Shown in pieces: positions 20,951 through 31,704 of a stretch of DNA of 64,000 nucleotides (the stretch's first letter is position 1; each line of letters starts with the position of its first letter). Location: positions 3,100,001 through 3,164,000 of the forward strand of contig JAHRBC010000005.1 in the NCBI GenBank assembly GCA_022702545.1. The letters run 5' to 3'. This DNA comes from Phycomyces nitens. Lineage: Eukaryota > Mucoromycota > Mucoromycetes > Mucorales > Phycomycetaceae. Made by a program: the position numbers and the translations under genes. Below the pieces are notes generated by a model. That model was not told the origin of the DNA and did not search any database. It was given only the letters and a program-made list of their open reading frames with translations.

Positions 20951-23900
20951 ATGTCTTCTTCCAACAGTATTTACAACACCAAGTGCTATTGCACTGTATG
21001 CGGTGATAATGAAGAAGGATTCACCTATGTGACAAGAAGAACTGTCCAACATCATAACAAAAGAGCCAGAGTAGATGCAGTATTCACATCTTCAAGGGGT
21101 ATTTTATTTAAAACAACAGAGTATACTTGTATATTAATATTATATTATAAATAAAGACTCTCAAAGAGAAATGATGGAAGTTGATTCTGAGTGTAAGAAA
21201 TATATTTATTTAAATGTCAATGGTGTCTAACACACTATTATATTCTATATTTGTAGCTGTCATGACTTACCAACCTGGTCCCGTAGAAGAGGGCGGCCAA
21301 ACAAATGTTCCTGTTTTGGAAATTGAGTCCATGCCTGCCAACGATGTCTCCATTGAGAATCGCGATGATGACAATGAGATCTCGGTTGAGAATGACGATG
21401 GCGCCAGTGATGATGAAGATGTTGTTGAGCTTGAGCTTGAGGAGTTGGATGCCGAAGGTTTGTACATAATCATTGAATAAAAGAAAAAGCCTGAAAAATT
21501 GAGTATTAATATTTTCTCTTTTTTTTACAATAGCCCCTTTTGAAGCCCCTGGTATGCCTGAGAACCCAGTTCACAAGTTTATCGCCATCTTCACGGTCCT
21601 TTTTACATCCCGCTACGTGGTCAACAAGGGTTCCATTGTCTTGATCGAGTTCATCAATGAGCTCTTGAAGATTTACGAGCAGGATTTCCAGCTTCCAACA
21701 AGTCTTCTTGGGCTCCAAAGAATGACTGGATTTTCCGAGATATCCAAGGGAATCCACAGATTTGTAGCATGCCAAGATTGCCATCAAATCTACGATGAAT
21801 GCATGACAGTTCCTCCCACCTGTGTGTTCCAGAAGCTTGGATCCAACTCTGTCTGCGGGTGTAAGTTGGTGAAGGAGTCGTCTGTTGGTGCCTTGGCCCC
21901 AAAAAGGGTGTTTGTCTATCAATCCGTCAAGCATGCTATGAAGACACTCTTTCTTCGCCCTGGCTTTGAGGCCAGAATCAGACACTGGAACTCAGATCTC
22001 AAGATTCCACAGACAATGTGCGATGTCTACGACGGCGCCATGTGGAAGGACGTCAAGGACATCAACGGCGCCCAGTTTACAGCGGATCCGCGCTCCCTCA
22101 TGTTGGCTCTCAACATCGACTGGTTCCAACCTTTCGATGGTGTGGTGTACTCTTGTGGTGCCATTTATTTGGTCATCAATAATCTACCTCGGGAGGAGCG
22201 ATTCAAGCCAGAAAACACCATCCTCGTTGGTCTTATGCCTGGACCAAAAGAGCCAAAGTCAGAGGAGATCAACCACTACCTGGAGCCGTTGGTAGATGAG
22301 TTGAACGAGCTCTATGTTGGAATGAATATTCCAACATTTGAGAGGCCAACTGGTGCCAGTGTCCGTGCTGCACTAATGATGGTGGCGTGTGACATCCCAG
22401 CAGCAAGAAAGACCAGTGGATTCACCGCCCACAACAGCACATGCGCATGCTACAAATGCAATCATCAGTTCTCTCGTCTGGAAGGCACGACCAGTGTAGA
22501 TTTCCGCGGTTTCGAGTTTGCTGAGTGGAGGCTTGCGAGTGGTGCTGAAAACCGGGTGCATGCTGAGGTGTGGAAAAGTGCAAGTACATCCTCAGAAAGA
22601 CATCAGCTGGAGGTCGAAAATGGTGTTCGATGGTCGCAGCTGCATCGTCTTGGATACTTTGATCTAGTACGTGGAACGATCATCGATCCCATGCACAATC
22701 TCTTTCTGGGCACGGCAAAAAGAATGGTGGAAAAGTGGACTGCCAGTGGTCTGATCGTAGACAGGGATCTTCGCGAGATGCAGAAGATAGCCGAGACCAT
22801 GGTACTGCCTGTTGGCTACAGCATGCTGAAGACGAAGATTGGCAAGGGGTTCCCCAGGATGAAAGCTGACGAATGGAAGTCGTGGGTATTGGTGTACTCT
22901 CCGGTTTTGCTGAAGTACGTTCTTCCACCAGCAAACTTTGCCAACTGGATCGATTTCGTGGACGCATGTCGTATTCTGGTCAAGCCAACAATAACGTATG
23001 ATGATGTCGAGTCAGCTCACCTCCATCTCCAGCAATTCTGTCAATCGTGCGAAATGCTTTACCCTGCTACAATCCTCACCTGCAATATGCACCTGCACCT
23101 CCATCTTCGCGACACCGTTCGTGATTTTGGACCCGTGTACGGTTATTGGCTCTTTGGGTTTGAGAGATTCAATGGCTTGTTAAAGAATATTAACACGAAC
23201 AGAAGAGATGGGTTTGAGATGACCTATATGCGAAACTTCCTGGAAGATGCATACAAGAGTGACTATGTCAATGCCGTTTTTCCCAATTCGAGCCAAGTCC
23301 TCTTTTCTCCTGTTCTCCAGAAACTCACGTCCACCACACCCACCATCCTCTCCTCTCCCTCTACAACCTACTGCACATTTGACTTGCAAGACTTTCTTCG
23401 ACTCTCCAACGATGCAACAATTCTTGTCAAAGGCAATGAACCGCTCCCTCCGTCTGCATTTCCTCTCTTGACCAGTAAGCCTTCCTCAATAAGTGATGTC
23501 CACTATCCTTTTTGTTGGAGTATTACAAGAAGCAGTATGACATTCCAGACCTAGTGGACTATCGTCACGCCTCCCTCTCGCCGTTTTTCGTTGATAATCA
23601 GATTGGCAAACTGAAATCAATTGATATTCTAGGCCAAACATACGTTGGCAAGAATAGTTCTGTCAGTCGTGGGTCTTTTGTCCAGGCACTGTTCCTTGGC
23701 AGATACGGCGACCATGCAAATGCGTATACTGGCCAAATCCAGTATATGTTTACTCATTCCTTCATGCCACCAACCAACCAGACAATCTGCTCAAGTCATG
23801 GAATCCAGCACACCGAGCATGTTTTTGCATTTGTCCGATGGCTTCCTCTGTCTTCAGATAGATCACGAGAAGACGATGGTGTGGACATTTGCCTGCCTGA

Positions 23901-24033
23901 ATTTTCAGATGATGACTATCAGTGCATCCTGCCTGTTCATCGCATCTTGCTTGAGGTGGCCACTGCCAAATATACAAAGAACAATGAGACGACAACACTA
24001 GTCATTCCTCTGCCAAAAAAGCAATATGCTTAA
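20951..24033 (+). pseudogene. Element A1 Tnp2-like transposase with frameshift
   Basis: Exons 20,951-21,098, 21,157-21,192, 21,257-21,457 and 21,534-24,033, with short GT-AG introns, match A2 exon for exon. Exon 1 has the zinc-binding CYCTVC...TVQHHNKRAR; exon 3 is acidic; exon 4 has LNIDWFQPF, ACDIPAARK, IDPMHNLFLG and FGFERFNG. At 23,509-23,513 A1 has five T where A2 has six, shifting the frame about 170 codons before the natural end; the C-terminal region remains readable in the next frame (23,512-24,033, ending PLPKKQYA). The catalytic residues lie before the shift, so a shortened protein might still form. A homopolymer error in the assembly is possible. Confidence 0.85.
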
Positions 24034-24158
24034 ATAAATAAATAAAAACATCTTTCCTCCAAGGCAAACAATTTTACCTTCTAAGTATGTTATTAAGACA
24101 AACTGTAACAATCAGCTTAAGAAGAGATTTTTTTTTAATTTTTTAATTGTTTAATTTT

Positions 24159-25287
24159 TTATTCGTCATCTCTGACGGTCCACTGTGGTGGTGGGGGAGC
24201 ATGCTGTCAGGGACTGGTTTGGTCACGACACTGTGGAAGCGTCTTTCCATCAGCTGTCGAGAATTGTTGCCCAAGTCGACACGGGCATACAAGTCAACCA
24301 TTTCGAGGAAATGGTTGAACTAAAAGGACAATTAGTTTCTATTTATTATATTTCAAAAACAATAAACTTGGCTGGAAAACAATTTACCTCGTTGCTTCGC
24401 CAACTTGGGCGCTTGACGTGAACGATGCGCACACCTGGAGTCCCAGGTGTCTCATCACCAGACTCGCCATCAGACATTGCTCCTTTCTGAATGAGATTGG
24501 AGCAATCCCTACCCATTGCAGCATCAATGGCAGCCTTGTTCTTGGCATAGGTAAGGCCACGGCGTTTGAGGTGCTATAGATCAATTGGTATTAATATTAC
24601 TCTTAAAACTAAGCTCTGATTAGAATATAAAACACAACTTACATCACCCTCACGAGAAGAGCGCCGTGTCTTTGCCTTTGCGGCATCCCTCTTGCTAGAA
24701 GTCTGGGACTCCAGGTGACACCGACTGCGGAAGTGGTTGTGAACCTTTTCACGGATGTCACTGTTTCGCAACCTGGGGTCCCGAGACCTTTGCACCAGGA
24801 AGGCCATTAGGTTGTCCACCAACTCTTTATTTGGACTGTCGTTGAAGAAGACCTTGGTGTTCCACCTGGGCTTCCTGTTGTTGGCCTCAATTTCGGCCTG
24901 GTCATTCGACCTGAACCTTGGCGTCCACATGTAGCCATGAATAAGTCTCTATTTTATAGCATTAAATTAGTGAATTATTATTACTCTGTTACTTACAATC
25001 ACTTCCGTGAGGTCCTTTGGTTTTGGCTCAGGAAGAACATTGCCAGTAGTGCTGACAACTGGGGCCACAGCAACAGGAACCACTGGCCCAGCATTTGAAG
25101 GCTGACCAGTGTTGGTGTTGCCTCCAACATTGGTACCACTTTGGCCGTTCATGGTGGTATATGCTTGTTTGAGAAAGCCTACGTCGTTGCTTATTGTCAA
25201 GACAGTTTGCTTCATAGCAATTATCTCCTCCATCATCCGAGGATTCTCTGCATTGGGCTGAGGAGCGAGTGCGCGTCTGTTTGCCAT
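24159..25287 (-). pseudogene. Element A1 companion protein, late frameshift
   Basis: Exons (minus) 24,997-25,287, 24,643-24,948, 24,388-24,573 and 24,159-24,319 mirror the intact A2 gene. The conserved core in exon 2 reads MWTPRFRS, NNRKPRWNT, SPNKELVDNL and DIREKVHNHF. Exon 3 carries GAMSDGESGDE and KRPSWRSNE. Near 24,190 one A present in A2 is missing (GTGGTGGGGG here, GTGGTAGGGGG in A2), so the last 13 or so residues change frame. The damage is small and the product might still be made. Same convergent arrangement with the transposase as in the other elements. Confidence 0.75.
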
Positions 25288-25379
25288 TGTCTAAAGAATA
25301 TTAAAATAGTCAGTGTCAATTATATTATACTGTGTCTGGATTTAATATAAATGATATTCTTTACTTGTAACTAAAAAGA

Positions 25380-26004
25380 TAATAAGATGATGAGAACACA
25401 AAAGAGTGAGAAAGAACAAGTCAATTATACGAAAAGCATATTATATATTAATAGCCATATACATGGCTGTATCCAAAAAGACTTCTTGTAGACTATCAGA
25501 GTTGATATCGGCAATCAAAATTGTCCTTTATTAATTAACTAGTGAGTTGGTCTCTTTGGATAAAGAAAAAGACTTTGTAAAATCGGTTTTTATATATATA
25601 TACTTTGGGTTTATTCTATAACACAATTAATATTACTATTCATTTAGCTTTAAATCTATTTGACTATATATTTTATTCTGTTTAAATTATACAGGCTCTT
25701 TAACAATAAACATTATCCATCTATCCCGAAAACCTTATTCTTTGAACCAAACGATTCTTGATAGTGTTGATTACACAGCTTTTTTTCACATTGATTCTGC
25801 GCCTTTATTGTAAGCCCAAGAAAATAATAAACAGCAGACTGAAACCTAGCAAAGCATATTAATCGCTCAGGATATATTTTGGATTCCATCCATTACACCT
25901 ATTCTGTCTCTATTTCAAATTCGATGTGGGCCCTTGTAATTAATCTCTCTTTTTCCCTATATCCGCGCCAATTTACTTTTCTCTTTACACTCCCATAAAC
26001 ACAG
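25380..26004. other. A1 non-coding region between companion start and multi-exon unit
   Basis: No gene seen. It includes the sequence around 25,690-25,700 (GCTCTTTAACAATAAAC with flanking ACAG) that is the uninterrupted version of the B2 insertion site in A2. A motif CAGAGTTGATATCGGCAA at about 25,497 resembles CAGAGTTGACATCGGCAA near 56,657. Confidence 0.6.
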
Positions 26005-26935
26005 GCTGATTCCAATGCATCCTTTCCACATTGCCCATCCAGGTTAACAATCATCAGTTAAACTCTCTGTAATCTTATAATTTATTCTGACTCTCTCTCT
26101 TTCTATCAATCTTATAGACCTCTTTGACTCACACATCTCATTATATTATACTGTCATCGGGACCATGGTAAAAAAGTCTTTTCAAATCAAAATTTTCCTT
26201 ATCTGACTTTGTTTACTCTGCAATAGACCACCCCTGCCATTCACCCCATCTGCCTCTTCCATAATCTACGGCTGCTATCATGATGGTAATGCCGTTTCTT
26301 GTTCTTTATACTTTTCTATAATATTATTTCCGTTTGCTCTTTTTATCTTATAGCCCTATTCCACCCGCATGGCCTATTATATAGCACCATCATCAGTGCC
26401 CAGGTAAAAAAAAACTTTTTTGTGTCAAAAAATAATTTTCTTTTCTAACGTTGCTTATTCTAATTTAGGCTATCACCATCACTGTCCACCCCATCTGCCT
26501 CTCTCATCATCTACGACTGGTTATCATAATGGTAATGCCGTTTCTTGGCCATTATTCTTTTCCATAATATTATTCTGGCTATTTACTAATAATTTTTTAT
26601 ACTCTTAACAAGACACTATTATTGGCCGCCATATACCATCCCTCTACTATAATCACCAACTCTGTTTTTGGTATGTAAATAAATTTTTCTATCACTCAAT
26701 TCACCCATATTAATTTATTTTATCCCATCTCTAGTCAATCCAATCATACAAGATGCCATGTCACACAATTCAGCCCCTCTTTGTCCATTCTTATCCAATC
26801 TTTGCAATGTAAGTATAATATCCCTCGCATCTTGAATAGCACCCGCACTCTTGAATATATATTGCTAATATAACTTTTATTATATCAGAACACTACCGCA
26901 ACCACCTAAATTGCCGCCAGACCCTATTTTCAGGT
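26005..26935 (+). other. A1 subterminal multi-exon unit
   Basis: Eight consecutive blocks have acceptor and donor signals on the plus strand: 26,005-26,042, 26,118-26,167, 26,227-26,285, 26,354-26,403, 26,469-26,531, 26,613-26,670, 26,735-26,808 and 26,889 onward. Donors are GTTAAC, GTAAAA, GTAATG, GTAAAA, GTAATG, GTATGT and GTAAGT; acceptors end TAG, CAG or AAG. Blocks are 38-74 nt and gaps 59-81 nt. Some blocks keep similar peptides between A, B and E in one frame (FTPSASSII; NSAPLCPFL), but frames do not join into one long protein. It lies divergent to the companion and runs toward the terminus. Either a spliced non-coding RNA, a decayed gene or a fast-evolving small protein. Confidence 0.45.
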
Positions 26936-28372
26936 ATTGTTCAGTAGAGAAGCACCCGATCCAAGTAGTATCAAGTAGGCTGGTAGAAGCGGCAAGGATA
27001 GACCGTAATAGTATTAGAACTCGTGTATAGAACCATTCTATTCTTTCCAATAAACATAAATATAAACCATAAACAACCTAATAAGTACGGGATATAAAAT
27101 AATTGAGAGTATATCACTGGTCGAGAGTAATAAAGAGGATACCAAAATCAATAAATAATGGGCTATCTACTGTAGGCAAAGTACCTTATACTACAGTTAT
27201 GTGACTTCTCAAGGGTGTAGGCAAAGGAACCTTGCCATTCTATTTTTAATAGACTTATTGAATATAATAAAATTAAAACTGAGATTTGCATAGGTAATTC
27301 TGGTATTCACTTCAAGTTGACATATTAAGAATACTAACTCCCCTTACTAGCATCACCCCTAGTGGACTAAACACCAGTGTTTAGCGCGAAAATGCTCAGG
27401 CACCAAAGGTACCTTGTGCACTAGGCATTTGTTCACATAAACTCCAGTATATACCTTACCTTTGTCCAGGAATATACCTACCTATATACCAGTGTATATC
27501 AAATGGTTTTCCCAGTGTTTGTTACCAAAGTGACTACAAGGACAGGAATAAGAAATGCTTTCACAAAAGTGAGAGCAAAAGGGGATACAAATAGGATGGA
27601 TACAAATATATGATATTAACTTCACCACAGGTGAATCAATAACGAAATACAGCACAGGGATACAAATGAGAATAAAAAAAAAGGGGTAGTCAATCTTCCA
27701 AGAAGACTTGACTAATACAAATAAAAATATAAAGAACAACCAATCTTCCACGAAGACTTGGTAAGAAACAAAATATAATGGAAGAAATTCACAAGAAAGA
27801 ATAAGGATTCAGACAACTTTGTCAGAGAAGAAACTTGTATCAGAATTCGATCTTGTTTATTGAGTGTTTGATTTTGAGATATTTATACTAATTGTTGGAT
27901 AAAATAATATACGATAAAATAATAGAAAGATGTTGTATGAAATCATAAAATAACATACGGAAGAGTTGACAGAAGATTGGATAGAATAGAATCAATAAAA
28001 ATAAAAATAATAAAACTAAATAAATGAGAAAATTGTTGGGAGATTTGTAGACTTGACTAACGAGAGATTCTTTACCAAAATTGTTAAAGAAGTGTACAAC
28101 AAAACACAACACTAAATTTTAATGTGAGTGGAAATCGAAAGAAAGGGGAAAAGGTTTTGTTAAGGAAAAATTAGAAAAATTGAGAGACAAGAAAAAAAAA
28201 TGTCAAAGGGAAAAGGTGCAAAGGTCTTCGCCCGCCGTCGGCAAATGAAATAAATTGAGGACCACGTCACGACTACCTGCACCGTCAGTGACCTTGGCTA
28301 CCCAAAACGGCCCAAAAATCGGGTTGCGACTGAGGCTGACAAGACTACAACACACCGTGTCAACAAGTAGAA

Positions 28373-28446
28373 GCCCCCGTGGCGTAATTGGATAACGCTT
28401 CAGACTTCTAATCTGAGGATTGCGGGTTCGACCCCCGTCGGGGGTG
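28373..28446 (+). tRNA. tRNA-Arg (anticodon UCU)
   Basis: A full cloverleaf folds: acceptor GCCCCCG with CGGGGGT (one terminal G-U), D stem GCGT/ACGC, anticodon stem TCAGA/TCTGA around the loop CTTCTAA with anticodon TCT, a short variable loop, T stem GCGGG/CCCGT with loop TTCGACC, and discriminator G. There is no intron and no encoded CCA. The box B sequence GGTTCGACCCC is clear. A run of eight T starts at 28,462, a typical RNA polymerase III stop. This is the one clear host gene of the window. Confidence 0.95.
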
Positions 28447-28461
28447 CATTAACTTGAGTAA

Positions 28462-28469
28462 TTTTTTTT
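28462..28469 (+). terminator. RNA polymerase III terminator of tRNA-Arg
   Basis: Eight consecutive T lie 16 bases after the tRNA 3-prime end, the expected position and form of a polymerase III terminator. Confidence 0.7.
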
Positions 28470-28494
28470 AAATTGTTGTGCTTAATTTTGTGTC

Positions 28495-28650
28495 GTTCCT
28501 GATCTGGGATGGTCTTCCTTTTACTATAACAAAGCCAAAAGGTCAATCCCACTGGGGAAACAGGAGTATACGTAAAATCAAAGAGAGGATAAAAGATACT
28601 TTTTTATTGTTATGACTTTGGTTATCTTATATAGTTTTCTAACTAATACT
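28495..28650 (-). repeat. LTR-like repeat fragment (family J)
   Basis: Read on the minus strand it has a TATA-like ACTATATAAGAT, then TCTTTTATCCTCTC, GTGGGATTGACCTTTTGGC and TTTGTTATAG. A close copy in opposite orientation is at 56,200-56,350, and a related one forms the hairpin arms at 28,989-29,280. The pattern of promoter, conserved downstream box and repeated ends resembles an LTR of a retrotransposon; no coding region is attached. The sequence after 28,640 (CTAACTAATACTGCGC) is the uninterrupted target of the H fragment ending at 56,199. Confidence 0.45.
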
Positions 28651-28811
28651 GCGCATTATCCGCAGTAGCTATTATATGATATTTTAATAAAAGAAGAGAC
28701 ATTGTACTGCGGTTAATGCTCAGGACGATGTTACTGCGTGTAAAGAAGTACTGCGGTTAATCATCTTCGGATTTTACGGATTCATCAAAATAATGTCCGA
28801 CACCTGAAGTA

Positions 28812-28958
28812 ATGTCAGCCAATCAGGATGACAATTACACAGATTTCTCTTTTGAGAACAACGACCGAGTTGATTCCCTTTTGCTCTCTGAAGACCTAGA
28901 AGACATTAGTTATAACAAAAGTAGATTAGAAACCGAAACAGACATTTATGATGGCTGA
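28812..28958 (+). CDS. Small ORF, 48 codons, acidic
   Basis: It starts MSANQDDNYTDFSF and ends SRLETETDIYDG. Its 3-prime half is repeated at 16,615-16,677, with one E to K change, which argues that it belongs to a dispersed repeat. About 14 bases after the stop comes GATATAAAAG, a possible TATA box, also repeated. It may be a retroelement remnant. No domain is recognised. Confidence 0.35.
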   Translation: MSANQDDNYTDFSFENNDRVDSLLLSEDLEDISYNKSRLETETDIYDG

Positions 28959-28988
28959 GTAGGTTTAGAAAAGATATAAAAGAGGACA

Positions 28989-29280
28989 ATATTTCATTGA
29001 ATAAAAAGTATCAATCTTTCTATTCTCTTTTTACTCTTTTATCCTTGTTTACAATTCCCAGTGGGTTTGACCAATATTGGCTGTGTTATAGCATTAGAAG
29101 AACAACCCAGATCCAAAATGACAATTTTTGTCAGACATTATTTTTGTTGTTTTGGATCTGGGTTGTTCTTCTAATGCTATAACACAGCCAATATTGGTCA
29201 AACCCACTGGGAATTGTAAACAAGGATAAAAGAGTAAAAAGAGAATAGAAGATAGATATTTTTTATTTAATGAAATACAA
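28989..29280. repeat. Long hairpin, about 130-bp arms and 31-nt loop
   Basis: The left arm ends GGATC-like at 29,118 and the right arm restarts at 29,150. The inner 95-100 bp of each arm are essentially perfect complements (including CAATATTGGCTGTGTTATAG); the outer parts have scattered mismatches. The arms are related to the family J repeat at 28,495-28,650, so this is two inverted copies of that repeat end lying head to head. Confidence 0.9.
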
Positions 29281-29504
29281 GCGCTGCTTGCTCTCCAAGG
29301 GCTCCCTGATTATCTTCCAACTACAGGCAGAAAGAAATATCTGGTTCTACTATAAAACCCTAATTATATGATTTTATATAAGAGGTCTACTGGTTTTGCT
29401 CAGTTGTAGACTTCGCTAATTATATATCTCTATTAGTTTTGCTCAGTCTTAGACTTTGCTACTTATACTTGTCGTCGAATTAAATTCTTGGGACAATGCG
29501 TTCT

Positions 29505-29633
29505 AGTCCCTCGGACTACACACACAGAGAGACCTGAGAATGCTGTGATCATCAATTCATAGCTTTTATTTGAATGTTTTAAAGAATGTTTTGAGTATAT
29601 ATAAAATAGATTATTGGTTAAGTTTTAAGATCA
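29505..29633 (+). mobile_element. Displaced 5-prime end of the DIRS element
   Basis: It begins with the DIRS terminal repeat (29,505-29,545, AGTCCCTCGGACT then ACACACAGAGAGACCTGAG) and continues to the TCA next to A2. Reverse-complemented and placed to the right of 20,706, it would complete the DIRS element with properly inverted terminal repeats and restore a TGA target duplication around A1. Confidence 0.8.
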
Positions 29634-30215
29634 CACTGGGAAAACCATTTGATATACACTGGTATATAGGTAGGTATATTCCTGGACAAAGGTAAGGTAT
29701 ATACTGGAGTTTATGTGAACAAATGCCTAGTGCACAAGGTACCTTTGGTGCCTGAGCATTTTCGTGCTAAACACTGGTGTTTAGTCCACTAGGGGTGATG
29801 CTAGTAAGGGGAGTTAGTATTCTTAATATGTCAACTTGAAGTGAATACCAGAATTACCTATGCAAATCTCAGTTTTAATTTTATTATATTCAATAAGTCT
29901 ATTAAAAATAGAATGGCGAGGTTCCTTTGCCTACACCCTTGAGAAGTCACATAACTGTAGTATAAGGTACTTTGCCTACAGTAGATAGCGCATTATTTAT
30001 TGATTTTGGTATCCTCTTTATTACTCTCGACCAGTGATATACTCTCAATTATTTTATATCCCGTACTTATTAGGTTGTTTATGGTTTATATTTGTGTTTA
30101 TTGGAAAGAATAGAATGGTTCTATACACGAGTTCTAATACTATTACGGTCTATCCTTGCCGCTTCTACCAGCCTACTTGATACTACTTGGATCGGGTGCT
30201 TCTCTACTGAACAAT

Positions 30216-31146
30216 ACCTGAAAATAGGGTCTGGCGGCAATTTAGGTGGTTGCGGTAGTGTTCTGATATAATAAAAGTTATATTAGCAATATATATTCAA
30301 GAGTGCGGGTGCTATTCAAGATGCGAGGGATATTATACTTACATTGCAAAGATTGGATAAGAATGGACAAAGAGGGGCTGAATTGTGTGACATGGCATCT
30401 TGTATGATTGGATTGACTAGAGATGGGATAAAATAAATTAATATGGGTGAATTGAGTGATAGAAAAATTTATTTACATACCAAAAACAGAGTTGGTGATT
30501 ATAGTAGAGGGATGGTATATGGCGGCCAATAATAGTGTCTTGTTAAGAGTATAAAAAATTATTAGTAAATAGCCAGAATAATATTATGGAAAAGAATAAT
30601 GGCCAAGAAACGGCATTACCATTATGATAACCAGTCGTAGATGATGAGAGAGGCAGATGGGGTGGACAGTGATGGTGATAGCCTAAATTAGAATAAGCAA
30701 CGTTAGAAAAGAAAATTATTTTTTTGACACAAAAAAGTTTTTTTTACCTGGGCACTGATGATGGTGCTATATAATAGGCCATGCGGGTGGAATAGGGCTA
30801 TAAGATAAAAAGAGCAAACGGAAATAATATTATAGAAAAGTATAAAGAACAAGAAACGGCATTACCATCATGATAGCAGCCGTAGATTATGGAAGAGGCA
30901 GATGGGGTGAATGGCAGGGGTGGTCTATTGCAGAGTAAACAAAGTCAGATAAGGAAAATTTTGATTTGAAAAGACTTTTTACCATGGTCCCGATGACAGT
31001 ATAATATAATGAGATGTGTGAGTCAAAGAGGTCTATAAGATTGATAGAAAGAGAGAGAGTCAGAATAAATTATAAGATTACAGAGAGTTTAACTGATGAT
31101 TGTTAACCTGGATGGGCAATGTGGAAAGGATGCATTGGAATCAGCC
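30216..31146 (-). other. A2 subterminal multi-exon unit
   Basis: It is the mirror copy of 26,005-26,935 in A1, with the same donors and acceptors on the minus strand (for example GTAAGT after 30,343 and GTATGT near 30,480). It now lies on the far side of the B2 insertion from the companion gene, so its own promoter would be separated from it if that promoter is near the companion start. Confidence 0.45.
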
Positions 31147-31704
31147 TGTGTTTATGGGAGTGTAAAGAGAAAAGTAAATTGGCGCGGATATAGGGAAAAA
31201 GAGAGATTAATTACAAGGGCCCACATCGAATTTGAAATAGAGACAGAATAGGTGTAATGGATGGAATCCAAAATATATCCTGAGCGATTAATATGCTTTG
31301 CTAGGTTTCAGTCTGCTGTTTATTATTTTCTTGGGCTTACAATAAAGGCGCAGAATCAATGTGAAAAAAAAAAGCTGTGTAATCAACACTATCAAGAATC
31401 GTTTGGTTCAAAGAATAAGGTTTTCGGGATAGATGGATAATGTTTATTGTTAAAGAGCCTGTCACTGGAAAAACTCCCAAATTTAGCATTGTATCAATGT
31501 GGCAAAAGGGTAGTGGAAATATAGAGCTTTTTTTCATCTCAGATATTTTTTTTACTTCAAATAAAAAGTGTAATTCTAATCCATCCTATTGGTTCGGGCA
31601 AAAGATTAAAAAACAATAGCTTTTTTTTCATCTATAAAATGACAGCAAATTAAAATATGTAGCACTTGTTTCCTTTTTTATCTCACAATCGAATCATATA
31701 AACA

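Larger units (their letters stand above)
20707..27517 (+). mobile_element. Element A1: Plavaka-like transposon, 6.8 kb
   Basis: The termini are CACTGGAAAAACGGCC on the left and, read inward from the right, CACTGGGAAAACCATTTG. Content from left to right: transposase (+), companion (-), subterminal multi-exon unit (+). It is nearly identical to A2 in the opposite orientation. Flanks are TGA (left) and TTT (right), so no direct duplication; they pair instead with the A2 flanks after inversion (TCA and AAA). Both genes carry single-base frameshifts. Confidence 0.9.
27518..29633. other. Spacer between inverted A copies, inferred to be flipped
   Basis: This 2.1-kb interval holds the tRNA gene, LTR-like fragments, a small ORF, a long hairpin and the displaced DIRS end. 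Its flanking trinucleotides (TTT at 27,518; TCA at 29,631) are the complements of the outer A flanks (AAA at 42,809; TGA at 20,704). This is what recombination between A1 and A2 with inversion of the interval would leave. The stretch 27,700-28,370 contains no recognised gene. Confidence 0.75.

Noticed and set aside
21506..21985. 159-codon antisense ORF at the start of A1 exon 4, and its 200-codon counterpart at 41,532-42,134
   Set aside because: Antisense to the conserved transposase exon; the extension in A2 runs through an intron and the acidic exon without signs of coding.
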